Source of the DNA: Coniochaeta sp. PMI_546
Taxonomy: Eukaryota > Ascomycota > Sordariomycetes > Coniochaetales > Coniochaetaceae
NCBI GenBank assembly: GCA_021432605.1
Contig: MU271151.1
Span: forward strand, 558,001 to 622,000
Direction of reading: 5' to 3'
DNA length: 64,000 bases
Below are positions 23,230 to 34,226 of this stretch, piece by piece (the first letter of the stretch is position 1; each line of letters begins with the position of its first letter). The position numbers and the translations under genes were made by a program. The notes beneath the pieces are model-generated. The model made no database searches. It was given only the letters and a program-made list of their open reading frames with translations, and was not told the origin of the DNA.

Positions 23230-26220
23230 ATGGGGTCTCGCGCAGTTGCAAATATGGCTACTAATGCTGCAACCGTGGACCGCGCTGCCGCCGAAATTGC
23301 AAAATCGGTGCCAGAGGCCTACGAAGGACAGCATGCAGCTGGTCTCCAAGTTATGCTAAGTGGTGACGAAAAAGAAGCCAAGCTCGCTGCATTCACAATG
23401 TTGGTCTACCAGGTTTCGAATAGTCTCGTTGATTACGACGATGACGAGGACAATGATAACAAATACGAGAGGATCATAACCCTATTCAGGGACATTGGAT
23501 TACCTCGTAGCACATGGAAGGAGCACTTCGCCAGGAAGCATGACCGCTCTAGCACAGCCTTTGCTGAGAAGCTGTTCGAAACAGCTGTCAACGCCGGGGA
23601 CCTTGAAGTATTGGAGGCCTTGCTCGACTCAGGCGTTGACCCGAATCAGCCCATCATGAGTTTCATGAACTGCTTCTTCGAGAGACCAATACAAGTTGCA
23701 GCTGACAATCGCGTACGCAATGTTGATATGGCGAAACTCCTCATAAAAGCCGGCGCAGCGGTTGATCTTACTACTACGGACAACTGCAAGCCAGCAATAC
23801 ATAATGCAGCTCAGCGCGGCACGTTGGAGATGGTGCAGTTACTTGTTGAGAGCGGTGCTGATATATATCAAGGACATAAAGACGGTGATTATACATGGAA
23901 CACGTGTCGGACGCCTCTAAGCTACGCTGCAGACACGTGGCTGAATAATCCTGACGAGCCCTCAAGGTCCGCGCTAGGGAGTCCAGATGAGAGTCATGGT
24001 TCTGAGAATGAATGGGAAGGGGCAAAGATTCTTCGTTATCTCGCAGGGCTTCATCGGAAAAGTGCTTCATCGGTCCGCGACCAGCAACTCATCCAAGATG
24101 CTCTCGTTACTGCCGCTGCGAAATCAGATCCGTCTTTGGTTCAGGTCCTCCACGAAGCCGGGGGAGACATGGCAAAGGCTAATAAGCAGGGAATCACCCC
24201 TCTCGTAGTTGCCTCGTGCGACTGGAACGGCGACACACGCGTTGTCTCCTACCTTCTGGAACACGGTGCGCCCATAGATGGACCACCACATCGACCGTCT
24301 GCGTTACACATCGCTGCACTCAGGGGGAGCACGAGAATTGTCACGATCTTAATTGAAAAGGGGGCTGATATTAATGCGCGAGCTCCGATCGACGAGTCGA
24401 TATATCGGAACTTGCTCGGAGAGGACTTCCAACCCCCTAGGCACAAAGGTCAGCCGTCATATACTCCTCTTCAACTAGCACTGCATAGGGCAAACGAGCC
24501 ACAGACTTCGTATCTCAGGAGCACAAAGACAGACGAGGCCGCCATTGCTCTTCTCGAAGCTGGGGCAGGGCTTGTTGGTGGCGAGCTCGCCCAGGCTGTC
24601 CGTTTTCTCAGTCGACGGCTCGTGGGTGCTCTTCTTGAGCGTGGAGTAAGTCCGAACGAACGAGACAGTAGCGGTCGCACTGCTTTACAAGTAGCCTTGA
24701 CGACCTATCAACTCCGGTTCGGTGAAGGCGAGAGTGTCTCGGACATTTTAGTTGACGCTGGGGCAGCAGTGGGGGAGAGCGATATGTATGCGGCCTTTGC
24801 AGCTGGGGACATCCAACTGACAAGACTTCTCGCCACTAAGGAGACATTCCTCAAGGTAAAGGGCCCGCGAGGGCAGTCGCTCTTGGAAGCGGCACTTTGC
24901 TCACGCTCCCAGTCAATGATTGACATGGCGCTCGCCAGTACTCAAATACCGTATAACTCAGGTGCCCTCTGCGGCGGCATTGCCCTTCTGGCACATGGTG
25001 GACGCCCTGTGATAGACGCTCTCCTGGCAAAACGGAAGATCGCAGGTTTGAGACAACCGCTCTTCGAAGCCACGGCCCTAAGCATGGCTGCCTTCTACTC
25101 GGCTGGTAAAGAGCCCAGAACGCTGAACAAGCTGTTCGGTCTCGGGTACCTGGGAAATACATCTCTTCTGCCCTACAATGACGAATATCACAGCTACATT
25201 ACGATTATTCAGCGGTTCCGATTCGAGTGCTTGGGGGACAAGTACAAAGAGACGGATTGGTGGCGTGAACCAGGTCTCATACGATGCTCGCCAATGGTCC
25301 CGGTACTATTCACACAAAACCCCGGTAGAAGGGGAGTTCTGAGAATGCTATACGCGGCCGGATACCGACCAGACCCTCTCTCACTCCTCATGGCCATCTG
25401 GAGGAGCACCGTGATGGAAGTAGAGGACCTTCTTCGGTACGGCGCCAGCGTCAACCGTCCCACTCGTCATGACCTCGACACGCCGCTCCAACTTGCTGTC
25501 AGACGCGGCAATGCGGACATCGTCCGACTCCTACTCAAACACCACGCCAACGTAAACGCTCTTCCGGCAGTGCTTGTTCCGATGGCCGACCCCGGCTGCC
25601 AACCGACCGAGTTCCGGCCCCGCTCGGCGTTGCAGATGGCCGTCGAAAACGGGCATCTGGAACTGATCGACTTGTTGCTTGCGGCCGGAGCCGACGTCAA
25701 CGGACCCATCTCACAGGATGCCGGTGCTTCGGCCCTACAGTGTGCCGCATCCAAGGGATACCTGGGCATAGCAAGGACGCTGATCGCGGCCGGAGCCGAT
25801 GTCAATGCTCCTAGAGCGGAGAGATACGGTCGGACCGCGTTGGAGGCCGCTGCAGAGTGGGGACGGTTGGATATGGTGCAGTTCTTGCTCGAGAACGGGG
25901 CTGAGGTTGAGGGCAAGCAGGGGCTTTGGCAGTATCTGCGCGCTATTGGGTTTGCGAAGAGGAATGGGCATGTCACTGTGGCTGGTTTGCTGGAGGAGTG
26001 GAGGGACTTGAGTCGATGGGAGAGATGGTATGGGAAATATTGGGGCCTCTTGGATGAGGTTTTTTCCATGCCTGGCGATGATGTTTTGGATGAGTTTTAT
26101 AGCGACTATGATGTTTATGACTCTGACGGCATTGGAGATACAGCTGATGAAGAATCTGAAAGCGACGGCTCTGAATCTGACGATGATGAATACGATGAGG
26201 ACTTTGGGAGAAGAATCTAG
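23230..26220 (+). CDS. Ankyrin-repeat protein (fungal YEGQHA-type, acidic C-terminus)
   Basis: Uninterrupted frame from the first in-frame ATG, 996 aa. The N-terminal segment has YEGQHA, a signature I associate with fungal ankyrin proteins that often carry a Clr5 domain. Then follow roughly a dozen ankyrin units, for example SALHIAALRG, TPLQLAVRRG, SALQMAVENG and SALQCAASKG. They come as one block near residues 90-400 and another near 720-930, with a diverged helical stretch between. The C-terminal ~40 residues are strongly acidic. Ankyrin arrays mediate protein binding; no catalytic domain is present. The start is uncertain because the frame stays open 340 bases further upstream without an ATG, so an upstream exon may exist. 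Confidence 0.75.
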   Translation: MGSRAVANMATNAATVDRAAAEIAKSVPEAYEGQHAAGLQVMLSGDEKEAKLAAFTMLVYQVSNSLVDYDDDEDNDNKYERIITLFRDIGLPRSTWKEHFARKHDRSSTAFAEKLFETAVNAGDLEVLEALLDSGVDPNQPIMSFMNCFFERPIQVAADNRVRNVDMAKLLIKAGAAVDLTTTDNCKPAIHNAAQRGTLEMVQLLVESGADIYQGHKDGDYTWNTCRTPLSYAADTWLNNPDEPSRSALGSPDESHGSENEWEGAKILRYLAGLHRKSASSVRDQQLIQDALVTAAAKSDPSLVQVLHEAGGDMAKANKQGITPLVVASCDWNGDTRVVSYLLEHGAPIDGPPHRPSALHIAALRGSTRIVTILIEKGADINARAPIDESIYRNLLGEDFQPPRHKGQPSYTPLQLALHRANEPQTSYLRSTKTDEAAIALLEAGAGLVGGELAQAVRFLSRRLVGALLERGVSPNERDSSGRTALQVALTTYQLRFGEGESVSDILVDAGAAVGESDMYAAFAAGDIQLTRLLATKETFLKVKGPRGQSLLEAALCSRSQSMIDMALASTQIPYNSGALCGGIALLAHGGRPVIDALLAKRKIAGLRQPLFEATALSMAAFYSAGKEPRTLNKLFGLGYLGNTSLLPYNDEYHSYITIIQRFRFECLGDKYKETDWWREPGLIRCSPMVPVLFTQNPGRRGVLRMLYAAGYRPDPLSLLMAIWRSTVMEVEDLLRYGASVNRPTRHDLDTPLQLAVRRGNADIVRLLLKHHANVNALPAVLVPMADPGCQPTEFRPRSALQMAVENGHLELIDLLLAAGADVNGPISQDAGASALQCAASKGYLGIARTLIAAGADVNAPRAERYGRTALEAAAEWGRLDMVQFLLENGAEVEGKQGLWQYLRAIGFAKRNGHVTVAGLLEEWRDLSRWERWYGKYWGLLDEVFSMPGDDVLDEFYSDYDVYDSDGIGDTADEESESDGSESDDDEYDEDFGRRI

Positions 26221-26808
26221 GCATCGCGCTATGGGATTGAACCAGTCCGCATCACCTTGATAATTGTTATTTATAGTTTACCTGACGCGTTTAAATATAT
26301 GCCCCAGACAAGCTGTCGATTGCTGTCGGCAGGTAAAAGTTGGGTTGAGCCTTGCTATGGAGAAGTCTTGTAACAAGAGGAAAGTATTAGAGATACCTCA
26401 ACACTCGATAGAGTTCCTAACATGGCGCTTGTGCGCACCAAGACCCCCTTGAGTCTACCCTCATAGAAGGTATTATCGTCAAGCTGACCGCAGCGAGTGT
26501 AAGCTTCGGTATGCCACGATTCATTTGTTGACTTGTAATCACCAGAAATGGGTTTGTATAGATACCAAGCATGTGTGCGAATCATCACTATGATATTCTA
26601 GCATTTTATTTAGATATGATTCATTCTACATCTCCCAGAACTACGATCAACACTTCAAATTTCACAAACAACATCGGAATAAACCTCCCGCACAGTCAAC
26701 TCTCTATTAACATGGTTACAAACCACTAGCTAGATTCCTACTAAATCTCACAATTATCATCCTCTGCAACAGGCACGATGCACTGAGAGCGAATAGGCTA
26801 CAAGTGTT
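26221..26808. other. Intergenic, between convergent genes
   Basis: About 0.6 kb of AT-rich DNA holding the 3' ends of the ankyrin and wall-protein genes. Nothing further was recognised. Confidence 0.6.
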
Positions 26809-28065
26809 TTAGACCAGGAAAGCCCAAACACCCAGAATGAGAGCACCAGCGCCGACAGCTAGACTAGAGGCACCCGAAGTAGTCTTCGGGGCAGAGCCAG
26901 TGGTTGTGGTGCTGGAAGTAGTGGTGTCACTGGTCAGGTCGAAGTCGACCGTCACAATGTTGGAGATGATGTTGGTGGGCGTCGTAGAGACGTTTGTGGG
27001 AGCCGTGCCATTGATCACGTAGATGGTCAAACTGGACGGCTTGCCCCGCCCGGCGAAGGGTGCGCCGACCAGCCAGGTCATCCAGAACTCGGTTATGATG
27101 TTGTTCTTGACATTAGTCTCGGCGTTGATCTGGAACAGGTTCGCCAGGTTTGTGGTCGAACCTCCTGCGAGGGTTGAGGTGTTGGAGAGGACCACAAGAC
27201 CAGGGAGTGCTTCGCTGACGACACCCGGAGCGAACTTGGGATCAGTGAAGTTGTCGTGGTACAGTGGGTTGACACCGTTGGTGGGAGAGAAGTAGTTGGC
27301 GGTCGTGTCGTTGTTCACAACAACCATGTCAACCAACCAGCCCGAACCATTGACGCCAACCAATTCCCCTGATCTGGGCGTGAACAGGGTGATGGCCAGT
27401 GGTGTCTCGACTGTGGCCGGGCCCCTGGTGGTGGAGGCATCATTGCCATTGATGAAGAAGTCTGCAACAGCGACATTGGAGATGACGTTAGGATCAGTCT
27501 TGGGATCGCCAGTGTATTTGGCAGGTGCAAGTCCGTTGAGGAAGAAGACAGTGGTCTGAGAAAAGACGTTAGATCCCAACCCGGCAGCAGCGATGTACCA
27601 GGAGAAGTAAGCCTCGAGGATGTTGCCCTGGGCGTCGGAATTAGTGATGGCGTTCAGCTGGAAAACACCACCAAAGTTCTGGGTCGGGTCTGATGACGTG
27701 TTTACCAGGCAGACAAACCCGGGGGCAGCGATGTCTGGACCTGGCTTGAAGGAGGTGAGGTTGGGAGAGTTGAGATAAGGGAAGAAGCCCGCATCATCAA
27801 CGGATCGTCGCCGATATCCCCCCGAAGAAACAGACGAGGGGGCTTGAGTCTGAGCTGAGGTTGTTGCAGCGTTCGAGGATGAGGCGGTAGTCGATGACTT
27901 CGGCGGAGAGAACTCGACCACGACGTCAACCATCCATTTAGCGCCCTTGATGCCAACAGAACCGCCGTTGAGAGGAGTCAGGATGGTGACTTTGCTGGGG
28001 ATATTCTGGGCATGTATCAGGCCCACGAGAGAAGCAGCCGCGATCAAGGACTTGGATATTTTCAT
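26809..28065 (-). CDS. GPI-anchored cell-wall protein with two tandem related domains
   Basis: Single exon, 418 aa. The signal peptide is about residues 1-19 (MKISKSLIAA..). Two homologous halves of roughly 130-150 residues follow. Each opens with a TPxxGxxVGxxGxxWxVDxVV pattern (ILTPLNG.. and LFTPRSG..). Each continues with PGxVxLxNTS, then FQxNAxTN, and closes with an ISNxVxVDF-like strand. A Ser/Thr-rich linker and a C-terminal hydrophobic tail (GAGALILGVWAFLV) after small residues fit GPI attachment. Many N-glycosylation sequons are present. The role is probably structural or adhesive at the cell surface, by inference. The frame is open further upstream without an ATG; the signal-peptide ATG is the clear start. 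Confidence 0.75.
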   Translation of the reverse strand: MKISKSLIAAASLVGLIHAQNIPSKVTILTPLNGGSVGIKGAKWMVDVVVEFSPPKSSTTASSSNAATTSAQTQAPSSVSSGGYRRRSVDDAGFFPYLNSPNLTSFKPGPDIAAPGFVCLVNTSSDPTQNFGGVFQLNAITNSDAQGNILEAYFSWYIAAAGLGSNVFSQTTVFFLNGLAPAKYTGDPKTDPNVISNVAVADFFINGNDASTTRGPATVETPLAITLFTPRSGELVGVNGSGWLVDMVVVNNDTTANYFSPTNGVNPLYHDNFTDPKFAPGVVSEALPGLVVLSNTSTLAGGSTTNLANLFQINAETNVKNNIITEFWMTWLVGAPFAGRGKPSSLTIYVINGTAPTNVSTTPTNIISNIVTVDFDLTSDTTTSSTTTTGSAPKTTSGASSLAVGAGALILGVWAFLV

Positions 28066-30801
28066 GATTGATCGAGATCTAGTGCTGTCGTGGTTGCTGG
28101 GTTGTGGTGCTAATGTTCTGTGATAACAATTCAAGCTTCCAATGTTCTGATGCTGGCTGTTTGCCAAGTATTAGGGGCAGAGCAAGACAAGAAGAGAGGT
28201 ATGAGCGAGAAACGGATGATCTTCAAGTACGTCTCACAGGCTTAGATGTATACCAAACGAGAGTAGCGCAATGGCTGACTTTGAGTCGTGACAATAACGA
28301 ATCGTGCCGTCTCACCTTCGGGGTCGGGACATCCAAGCCCCCATCGCCTTCCTTTTGAAGAGAAGTATTTACGACCTAATGTGTGGCTGCTGGGCTGCGC
28401 CTCCAAGACCGGTGTCGTCCTTGTGCTTTACTAAGTAAGCTTAACTAGCTCTTGCAGGTGCTCGATCATCGGGAACAGACAATGATGGATAGTCCGCGCT
28501 GCAACCTGAGTATGATAGCGCCATATTCGCTACGTAACAGAGTATCAATGTGTATCATTCAACTGATCGACGATGTTAGCTGCTTATTTCCGCGCATCTA
28601 CGGTTAACCTTAAAACAGCGTCTCGTACCCCATAGGCCGTAAGCTGACGTTAGTTCCTAGCTTCGCAGTAAGCCCAGACAACGAGAGATGGCGAATACAA
28701 AATGGTCTCTAACCCGAAAGGAAGAGTTAGCTCATCTTTACAAATCGCGACCCCCAACAGGCAGACACTAGTGACCGGAACACTCACTTTCCGGCCAGCA
28801 ATCCCCATCTGACGGCGACGACTTGCCGGGACAGACTTCTGTTAGCCAAATCCATTCCTTGGATCCCAGACCATTCTACAAAGGTCGAGTTTAGTTGAAA
28901 CCAGTTCCAGTCGCACAAAGCCACAATGGTGACGAAATCGCGAGCCAGTTTCAGCATTGAAATTTATAAGGGTCGAAGTGGCTGATGCTATCTAGGCTCT
29001 CCAACACCATGATCTATGGTATCTTCCCATCATTCTTCACCCCTTTGTGTTCGCATATCTCTCGATTGGGAAACCGTCGGTGTGTGAAAGTTTCTTAGAT
29101 CGAACGTCTCAGAAAGACTGTGTGGTCCTACGGAAATATTGCTCTTTTGGAGTCGGCTGCTGTCCTCTGACTTGGAGCACAACTGGCCTGCACTTGGCGA
29201 TTTCAGGGTTAGTGCAGGATCCTGGCAGCTGTATGTTCGTGCTGTAAGAACACATTCTACGGCAACATGCGGAGCGCTGGGATCTATTCTTGCGAACGAC
29301 TCAAGGCATTCTCTCCCAAATCCTGAGCAGTAACGGCGCTTATGTCAAGCTACTCAGCCAAACGTGGAATCTTTTCTTTTTCAACACCCCGACAAATGCC
29401 TCTCCCAGTCTGGAGACGAATACTGGTCACACTGAGTTCAGGAAGGCATTTCGAATGCTGCTTGATCGACATGAGGGATATTCAGCTCCTATGGGACGGG
29501 ATCAAAGAACCCCAGCCGAGATCCTGCGAAGACGCCAGGGGTTCCTCACCACCACGTTCCTTGTCATCGATAGGATTTGCGTTTAATCGGTTCTGGACCA
29601 GCGTTTCTTGAATTTCATGCGAGTGTTGGCCTTTGAGGCAAATTTTCCCCAATAGGACCGCACGTATGTCGCGGGCTATAAGGGTGGACATGGGTGCGGT
29701 TGGAGCAGTTAGTCTAACGCTTCTATAGAGCGCGTCTGAATAAAAATCACGAAATGGACGAGATTTGGAAGGCGGCACAGGGGAGCAAGCATAGTGCTTT
29801 TACAGCCCTGGATCCTAACGAAGCCAAAACCTGGACGAACAGTACGGCTATGACGGGCCAAAATCAGGGAGCGTACGGTATTGACAGGTCTTCATCTCTT
29901 CAACGAAATGCTAGCATTGGACGATAAGTATGCTCTACTCCATTGTTGGGTTTAGGGTAATCAAATGAAACATTCCCTTGTATATATCATGATCTCCGTT
30001 GTGTATCTCAGGATCTGAATACCTTTTTTTTTTTTTTTTAACGCTGAAACAGTTCACCTACAGATGTTTATTGCACTTTTGCCACATTCGCACCTCACTG
30101 ACCTCTACTTAACACACCGACCTTATTTTTTAGGTCACCTTGATCAACTTCGCTTAATTCCGTCATGTCTTAATTTCTATCTTATCTGACAACTAGAAAA
30201 GCTGTAGAATGCTCGAGCAACGTGAGATGGAACCAACAAATAGGGAAGAACGGACTCAGTAAGGGGGAAGAGTCAAGATTGAAAACGAAACCACGATCAA
30301 GATCCTCCAATACTTATGAGAGTGCGGAGGAGCAGAACCAGGGACTGCTAATGGACCAGAAGCAGCTTTAAGAAGGACAAGATATACCTAGTGAGTAACG
30401 AGAGACAGCTCTAGAAGAACCTGAGCGAACTCAAACTCATGCTTTTACTTCTTTGCTCAAGTCAGCTTTGTAGTAAGTGGGCGCTTGAGCCACAAAGTGG
30501 CCTTCCGCGGTGGTTCAAGTGACTATGACGGGCAGGTCACCGACTCTTGTCAGTAAATGGTCACCCAAAGGAAATGACTTCACTGTTATATCCATGTCTA
30601 CGATCTGTCCCGCGGATTTGCCGTCAGTCTATTGCCCTCAAAACCAAATCTCGAGTGACTGATCTTTGATGACCGCCACCATCAGCATCAATTTCCAGCT
30701 TCGAGTCAGAATCTTGACAAACCTTCCACATCAACATCGCACTTAGTGTGTCACTTGCTTCATTTGCTTTTCTTAACCCAGTATTATCGTCGGTATTCAC
30801 G
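28066..30801. other. Long intergenic region
   Basis: About 2.7 kb with no recognisable gene. It contains a run of 16 T near 30024-30039. Open frames around 29290-29927 (up to 98 codons) show no known motif and look incidental. No terminal repeats were seen. It could contain a decayed element too old to recognise. Confidence 0.5.
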
Positions 30802-31735
30802 ATGGCCTCCTCGCGCGTTATGCCGGAAGAAGAGAGCTGTTTCCAGTGCTGCTGGGCGACAATATACCACACAGGAACGAAGAAGACATTCAACGGGATT
30901 ACAGAACGTCCACGTGTCGAATGCATCATCAAGCACGAGAACCGATCGTGCGATGAGTGTCTCAAGCGACACCACTCTTGCGAAAAGGTAATGCAGCTTT
31001 GTCCTTGGCTTTGAAGTGTCACACTCCGCGGCATTAAGCTGCATACTATAGAATGCTAACAAGAGTATCAATAACAGGTTGCTGAGTTCCTCGAGGGTGA
31101 CTACTTTGACATGTTCGCTCTACTGCGATGGTCCGATCAGGTAGCTTTACAGCCTACCAGAGTTATCGTGAAAAACAGCTATGTCTGGCTGCCGCTGTGG
31201 ACTGATGAAGAGAAGCGGAACATTATTCAGGTGGAACTCGATTTGATGAAAAAGTTTCGCGAGGTGGAGAACAGTCACCGCGTGGAACATGGCATGGATG
31301 TTGGGAAGATGCGGAGGGTAGAGGTATGCTAAGGCAGACTCACGACCGCAGCTCGTTACATGTGGTAAGATTTGGCTAACATAAAACCGTCACAGACAGG
31401 TGCCGCAAACAGATACGAGACTGCTATTCAAGAAAGACGTGCCGCCTTGCGCCGCTTGCGACCCGCTCCTGTATCTGCCGTTAGTGTCAATCCTATCCAG
31501 CAAATCTACAACGCTAGTACTGATGCTAACATCATGCCAGGCTAGTCAAGACGTTCAGGCGTGGCATAATCGACTGCTCTTGCGGTTGGAATACGGAGAC
31601 AAGAATTTCTTGACCTGGGCCAACGCTAAGATTGCCTTTGTAGATGGCGTTCTCAGCATGGTGGATGGGAAGGACGCACGGCTTGTGGCCTCGTACAAGC
31701 AGAGCCTACCCTCGACGACGATAGTCTACTCCTAG
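30802..31735 (+). CDS. Small Cys-rich protein of unknown function with zinc-finger-like spacing
   Basis: Four exons: 30802-30987, 31078-31323, 31396-31470 and 31541-31735, about 233 aa. Intron 3 has a textbook branch site and acceptor (GCTAAC then CCAG). Its donor could instead be the GTTAGT at 31480, which also keeps frame and adds three residues. The N-terminal ~60 residues hold CFQCC, then ECII, then CDECLKRHHSC. The C-x2-C and C-x6-C spacings recall half of a Zn2Cys6 cluster but do not complete it. The rest is charged and helical. I do not recognise a named family. It is convergent with the Zn2Cys6 regulator gene. Confidence 0.5.
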
Positions 31736-32132
31736 ACATTTATAGTCAAGGCTCCTCTATCGGCGGCTGTCACAAAGTCAACGGAACTTGAAGGCAGGCG
31801 GAAATTACCGTGCTCTTGAATTCTTCGTTTGCCCTTTCAACTATCTATGAAGACACCGAGCTTGCGCAAGCACACAAGAAGTCGATGAACAAGGACAGCG
31901 TGTTCGTGGCTCGATGCATAAAGAAGGTTTGAGGACAACACATTCCCACATTTGAACTGATGCCGTCATGAGTCCAAGGCTAACAGCATCATTAATGGCA
32001 ACAGAAAACAGGAGTTTCAGACGATCACAGCGGACAAGGATGTGGTGGTGGAAGGTGGTATAATGCAATGAAAGGCGACATGGATTACTCATCTGGGGTC
32101 TACCCAAGCCGCTAGGTTGTCATGCCAATAGA
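31736..32132. other. Intergenic, between convergent genes
   Basis: 3' region shared by the Cys-rich gene and the Zn2Cys6 regulator gene; nothing else recognised. Confidence 0.6.
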
Positions 32133-33788
32133 TTATATCAGATTAGCATCGAAAAGAGATCCTTGATCAAGAAACTGGTCTACATCAAAATCCTGAAAAT
32201 TGGGAATTTCGGCCACCAAGTTATTCAACCAACCCATGTCATCGGGCGCTTGAGTTCTCGTGATGTCTGTGGCCTCAGTGACATGAGGCACGGGATACTG
32301 CTTCAACACATCGGTCAGTCGTGCCGTGCATTTCTCCTTGCGTTTTTGATATAGATAGATTAGCAGGGAAGCCGTCTCAAGGGCTTCTCGAGTTGCCTCA
32401 GTATTATACGTCTGTGCAATGCGATTGAGGGCCTGCATGGCGTCGGGTAGTTGGGAGAGGGACGACAGCGTGTCCATAGCAAGCAGGACGCAGATGACAG
32501 AGAATGGCACGTTGGCCATGTGGTGCCATGGGCTACGCGCTTCGAGTAATGCTTCGGCGGCACGGATGCCCTTCGTGATCTGCGTCAGGATCTTGTCATG
32601 AATACTGCCGCCCAGGGAGATGTTGAAGGATTGTAGGCGGCGGCAAATGCAGAGCACCAGGTTGCACTGCGCCATCTGCGAAGGCGGCACCGTGTGCACG
32701 CGGGCTAAGACTTCCAACAGGGCCGTCTCGAGTTCGGCAGCGTCAGATGCCCGCTCCGGGTCGAGCATGGCCGAGTATGGTAATAGCTCAAGCAGCTCGA
32801 CGGTTGCATCGCCAGGCCGTGGAATTGGTAGTAGAGTAGTGGCTTTGTGAAGGGAGACGCGTGACCTGCCCAAGTCATAGGACATCCAAATGTTGAGATG
32901 CTGGGCGACGCCAAAGATGCGCCGTCGTACCTCCGGGTCAACGTCGTAGCTCGGCAGCGGGAGAACCGAGTCTGTGCGAGGCTCACAGTGAAGACCGGCC
33001 GCCTCGACCATGTGCATGAGTATGCAGCTCGCCATCCAGGCCTCATGGGGGGTTCCCGTAAGCTTGAGGTACGATGTCCGCAGTACCCAAGCCATGATGT
33101 TCGCTGTCGTAGGGACTTGGGGAAGCGTCCTCTGGAGTAGAGCCCTCGCCAAGTGTGCCAGGCGGTGTTCAGTGATGGTAGACTGCACATTGGAAAAAAG
33201 ACTGCCAATAGCGGCGACGCCACAAAGAACAGCATCATACTGAGTGCTAATATCTGTGGAGTTCTGCCACCTGGTCCCAATGTAACGCTCGAGTTCCCGA
33301 CGATCAATAAAGCCGTAGATGGGATCAAACTTTTGGAAATAGATCGTCGCGAGGTCCTCCATTTCTCGTTGAGATATAACGGCTGTCACGAACTGGTCAG
33401 ACAACTCCGAGTGGTACATGACATCCCTGGCCCCGAGAAACACGTTCCACGCAAACATGTGCATCCGTGGTGCGTTTTTGGGATCGATGGCCAGAGCCAG
33501 CCGTCTCACAAAGGCAGGTCCTGAGTTGGCCTCTAGTGAACTAACATGGCCGGAAGAGACTGTAACGACTTCACTAGGACGCGCGACAGAAGGGCTGGCT
33601 GGGGATGTTGGCAGGGCATCTGGTTCCGGTGGAATTCTCCTTCGACGCGTCGCCGTCTGCTGGTAGGTGCAATCATATTCAAACCGAACGCACGAGGTGC
33701 ATGGAGCAGCGCCGTCACATTTCCTTTTTAAGTTCCGGCATGGCTCACAAGCCACTCTGGAGCGCTTCCGCTTCGGCGGGTTGGACAT
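32133..33788 (-). CDS. Zn2Cys6 fungal transcription factor with fungal-specific TF domain
   Basis: Single exon, 551 aa. The binuclear zinc cluster is at about residues 14-41: CEPCRNLKRKC followed by CTSCVRFEYDC, preceded by a basic KRKRSR. A Pro/Ser linker leads into the middle homology region (Fungal_trans type) with YFxKFDP, the RRRIFG helix and a long helical C-terminus. The final residues are acidic and hydrophobic (DFDVDQFL), fitting an activation segment. It should bind CGG-containing sites in the nucleus. It is divergent from a monocarboxylate-type MFS gene, and the shared promoter holds eight evenly spaced CGG triplets, so it may regulate that transporter and itself (inference). Confidence 0.85.
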   Translation of the reverse strand: MSNPPKRKRSRVACEPCRNLKRKCDGAAPCTSCVRFEYDCTYQQTATRRRRIPPEPDALPTSPASPSVARPSEVVTVSSGHVSSLEANSGPAFVRRLALAIDPKNAPRMHMFAWNVFLGARDVMYHSELSDQFVTAVISQREMEDLATIYFQKFDPIYGFIDRRELERYIGTRWQNSTDISTQYDAVLCGVAAIGSLFSNVQSTITEHRLAHLARALLQRTLPQVPTTANIMAWVLRTSYLKLTGTPHEAWMASCILMHMVEAAGLHCEPRTDSVLPLPSYDVDPEVRRRIFGVAQHLNIWMSYDLGRSRVSLHKATTLLPIPRPGDATVELLELLPYSAMLDPERASDAAELETALLEVLARVHTVPPSQMAQCNLVLCICRRLQSFNISLGGSIHDKILTQITKGIRAAEALLEARSPWHHMANVPFSVICVLLAMDTLSSLSQLPDAMQALNRIAQTYNTEATREALETASLLIYLYQKRKEKCTARLTDVLKQYPVPHVTEATDITRTQAPDDMGWLNNLVAEIPNFQDFDVDQFLDQGSLFDANLI

Positions 33789-33923
33789 GACTGTGTTGTG
33801 GGACTAATGTGAGGTCAACATAAGAAGTTGACCTATACCTTATGCATGTGGAAAATAAGACCCAAGAAGTGGAGACTTTGTCCAACCTTGTTGGCGCTAA
33901 AGCTGGCATTGGCTCCGTCATAA

Positions 33924-33989
33924 CGGCAATACCGGTAACAGCGGCAGTGCCGGGTATAGCGGGAGCACCGGGTATCACGGCTATATCGG
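33924..33989 (+). promoter_or_regulatory. Array of eight CGG triplets at exact 9-bp spacing (CGG-N6 repeat)
   Basis: CGG occurs at 33924, 33933, 33942, 33951, 33960, 33969, 33978 and 33987, always 9 bp apart, with variable N6 spacers. The phase breaks on both sides. It lies 136 bp upstream of the Zn2Cys6 regulator ATG and about 240 bp upstream of the MFS ATG. Zn2Cys6 proteins bind CGG half-sites, so an operator array is plausible. A short minisatellite is the simple alternative. Confidence 0.55.
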
Positions 33990-34226
33990 GAAGCATTCAG
34001 AGTCATAGTATGAACATTCCCAGTAGACAAAGTATATCAGCAAGAAAACAGATCCATATATAGATAGTACGGTATGAATATGTCCTCATTTATTGCGTAG
34101 CCAACAGAAGCAGTGATACTGAACACCATTTAAGTCGTTTTTGTTGCTCTACACCTAATCTTCTCATTGGCTTGCCTACTGTACCTCAACTGTCTAGGCC
34201 TGTCAAGCTTTCCATTTTCCCAGAGA

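Noticed and set aside
29290-29927. Open frames of 58-98 codons in the long gap after the wall-protein gene
   Set aside because: Lack of an ATG start in one, no motif in the others, no plausible splice linking them.
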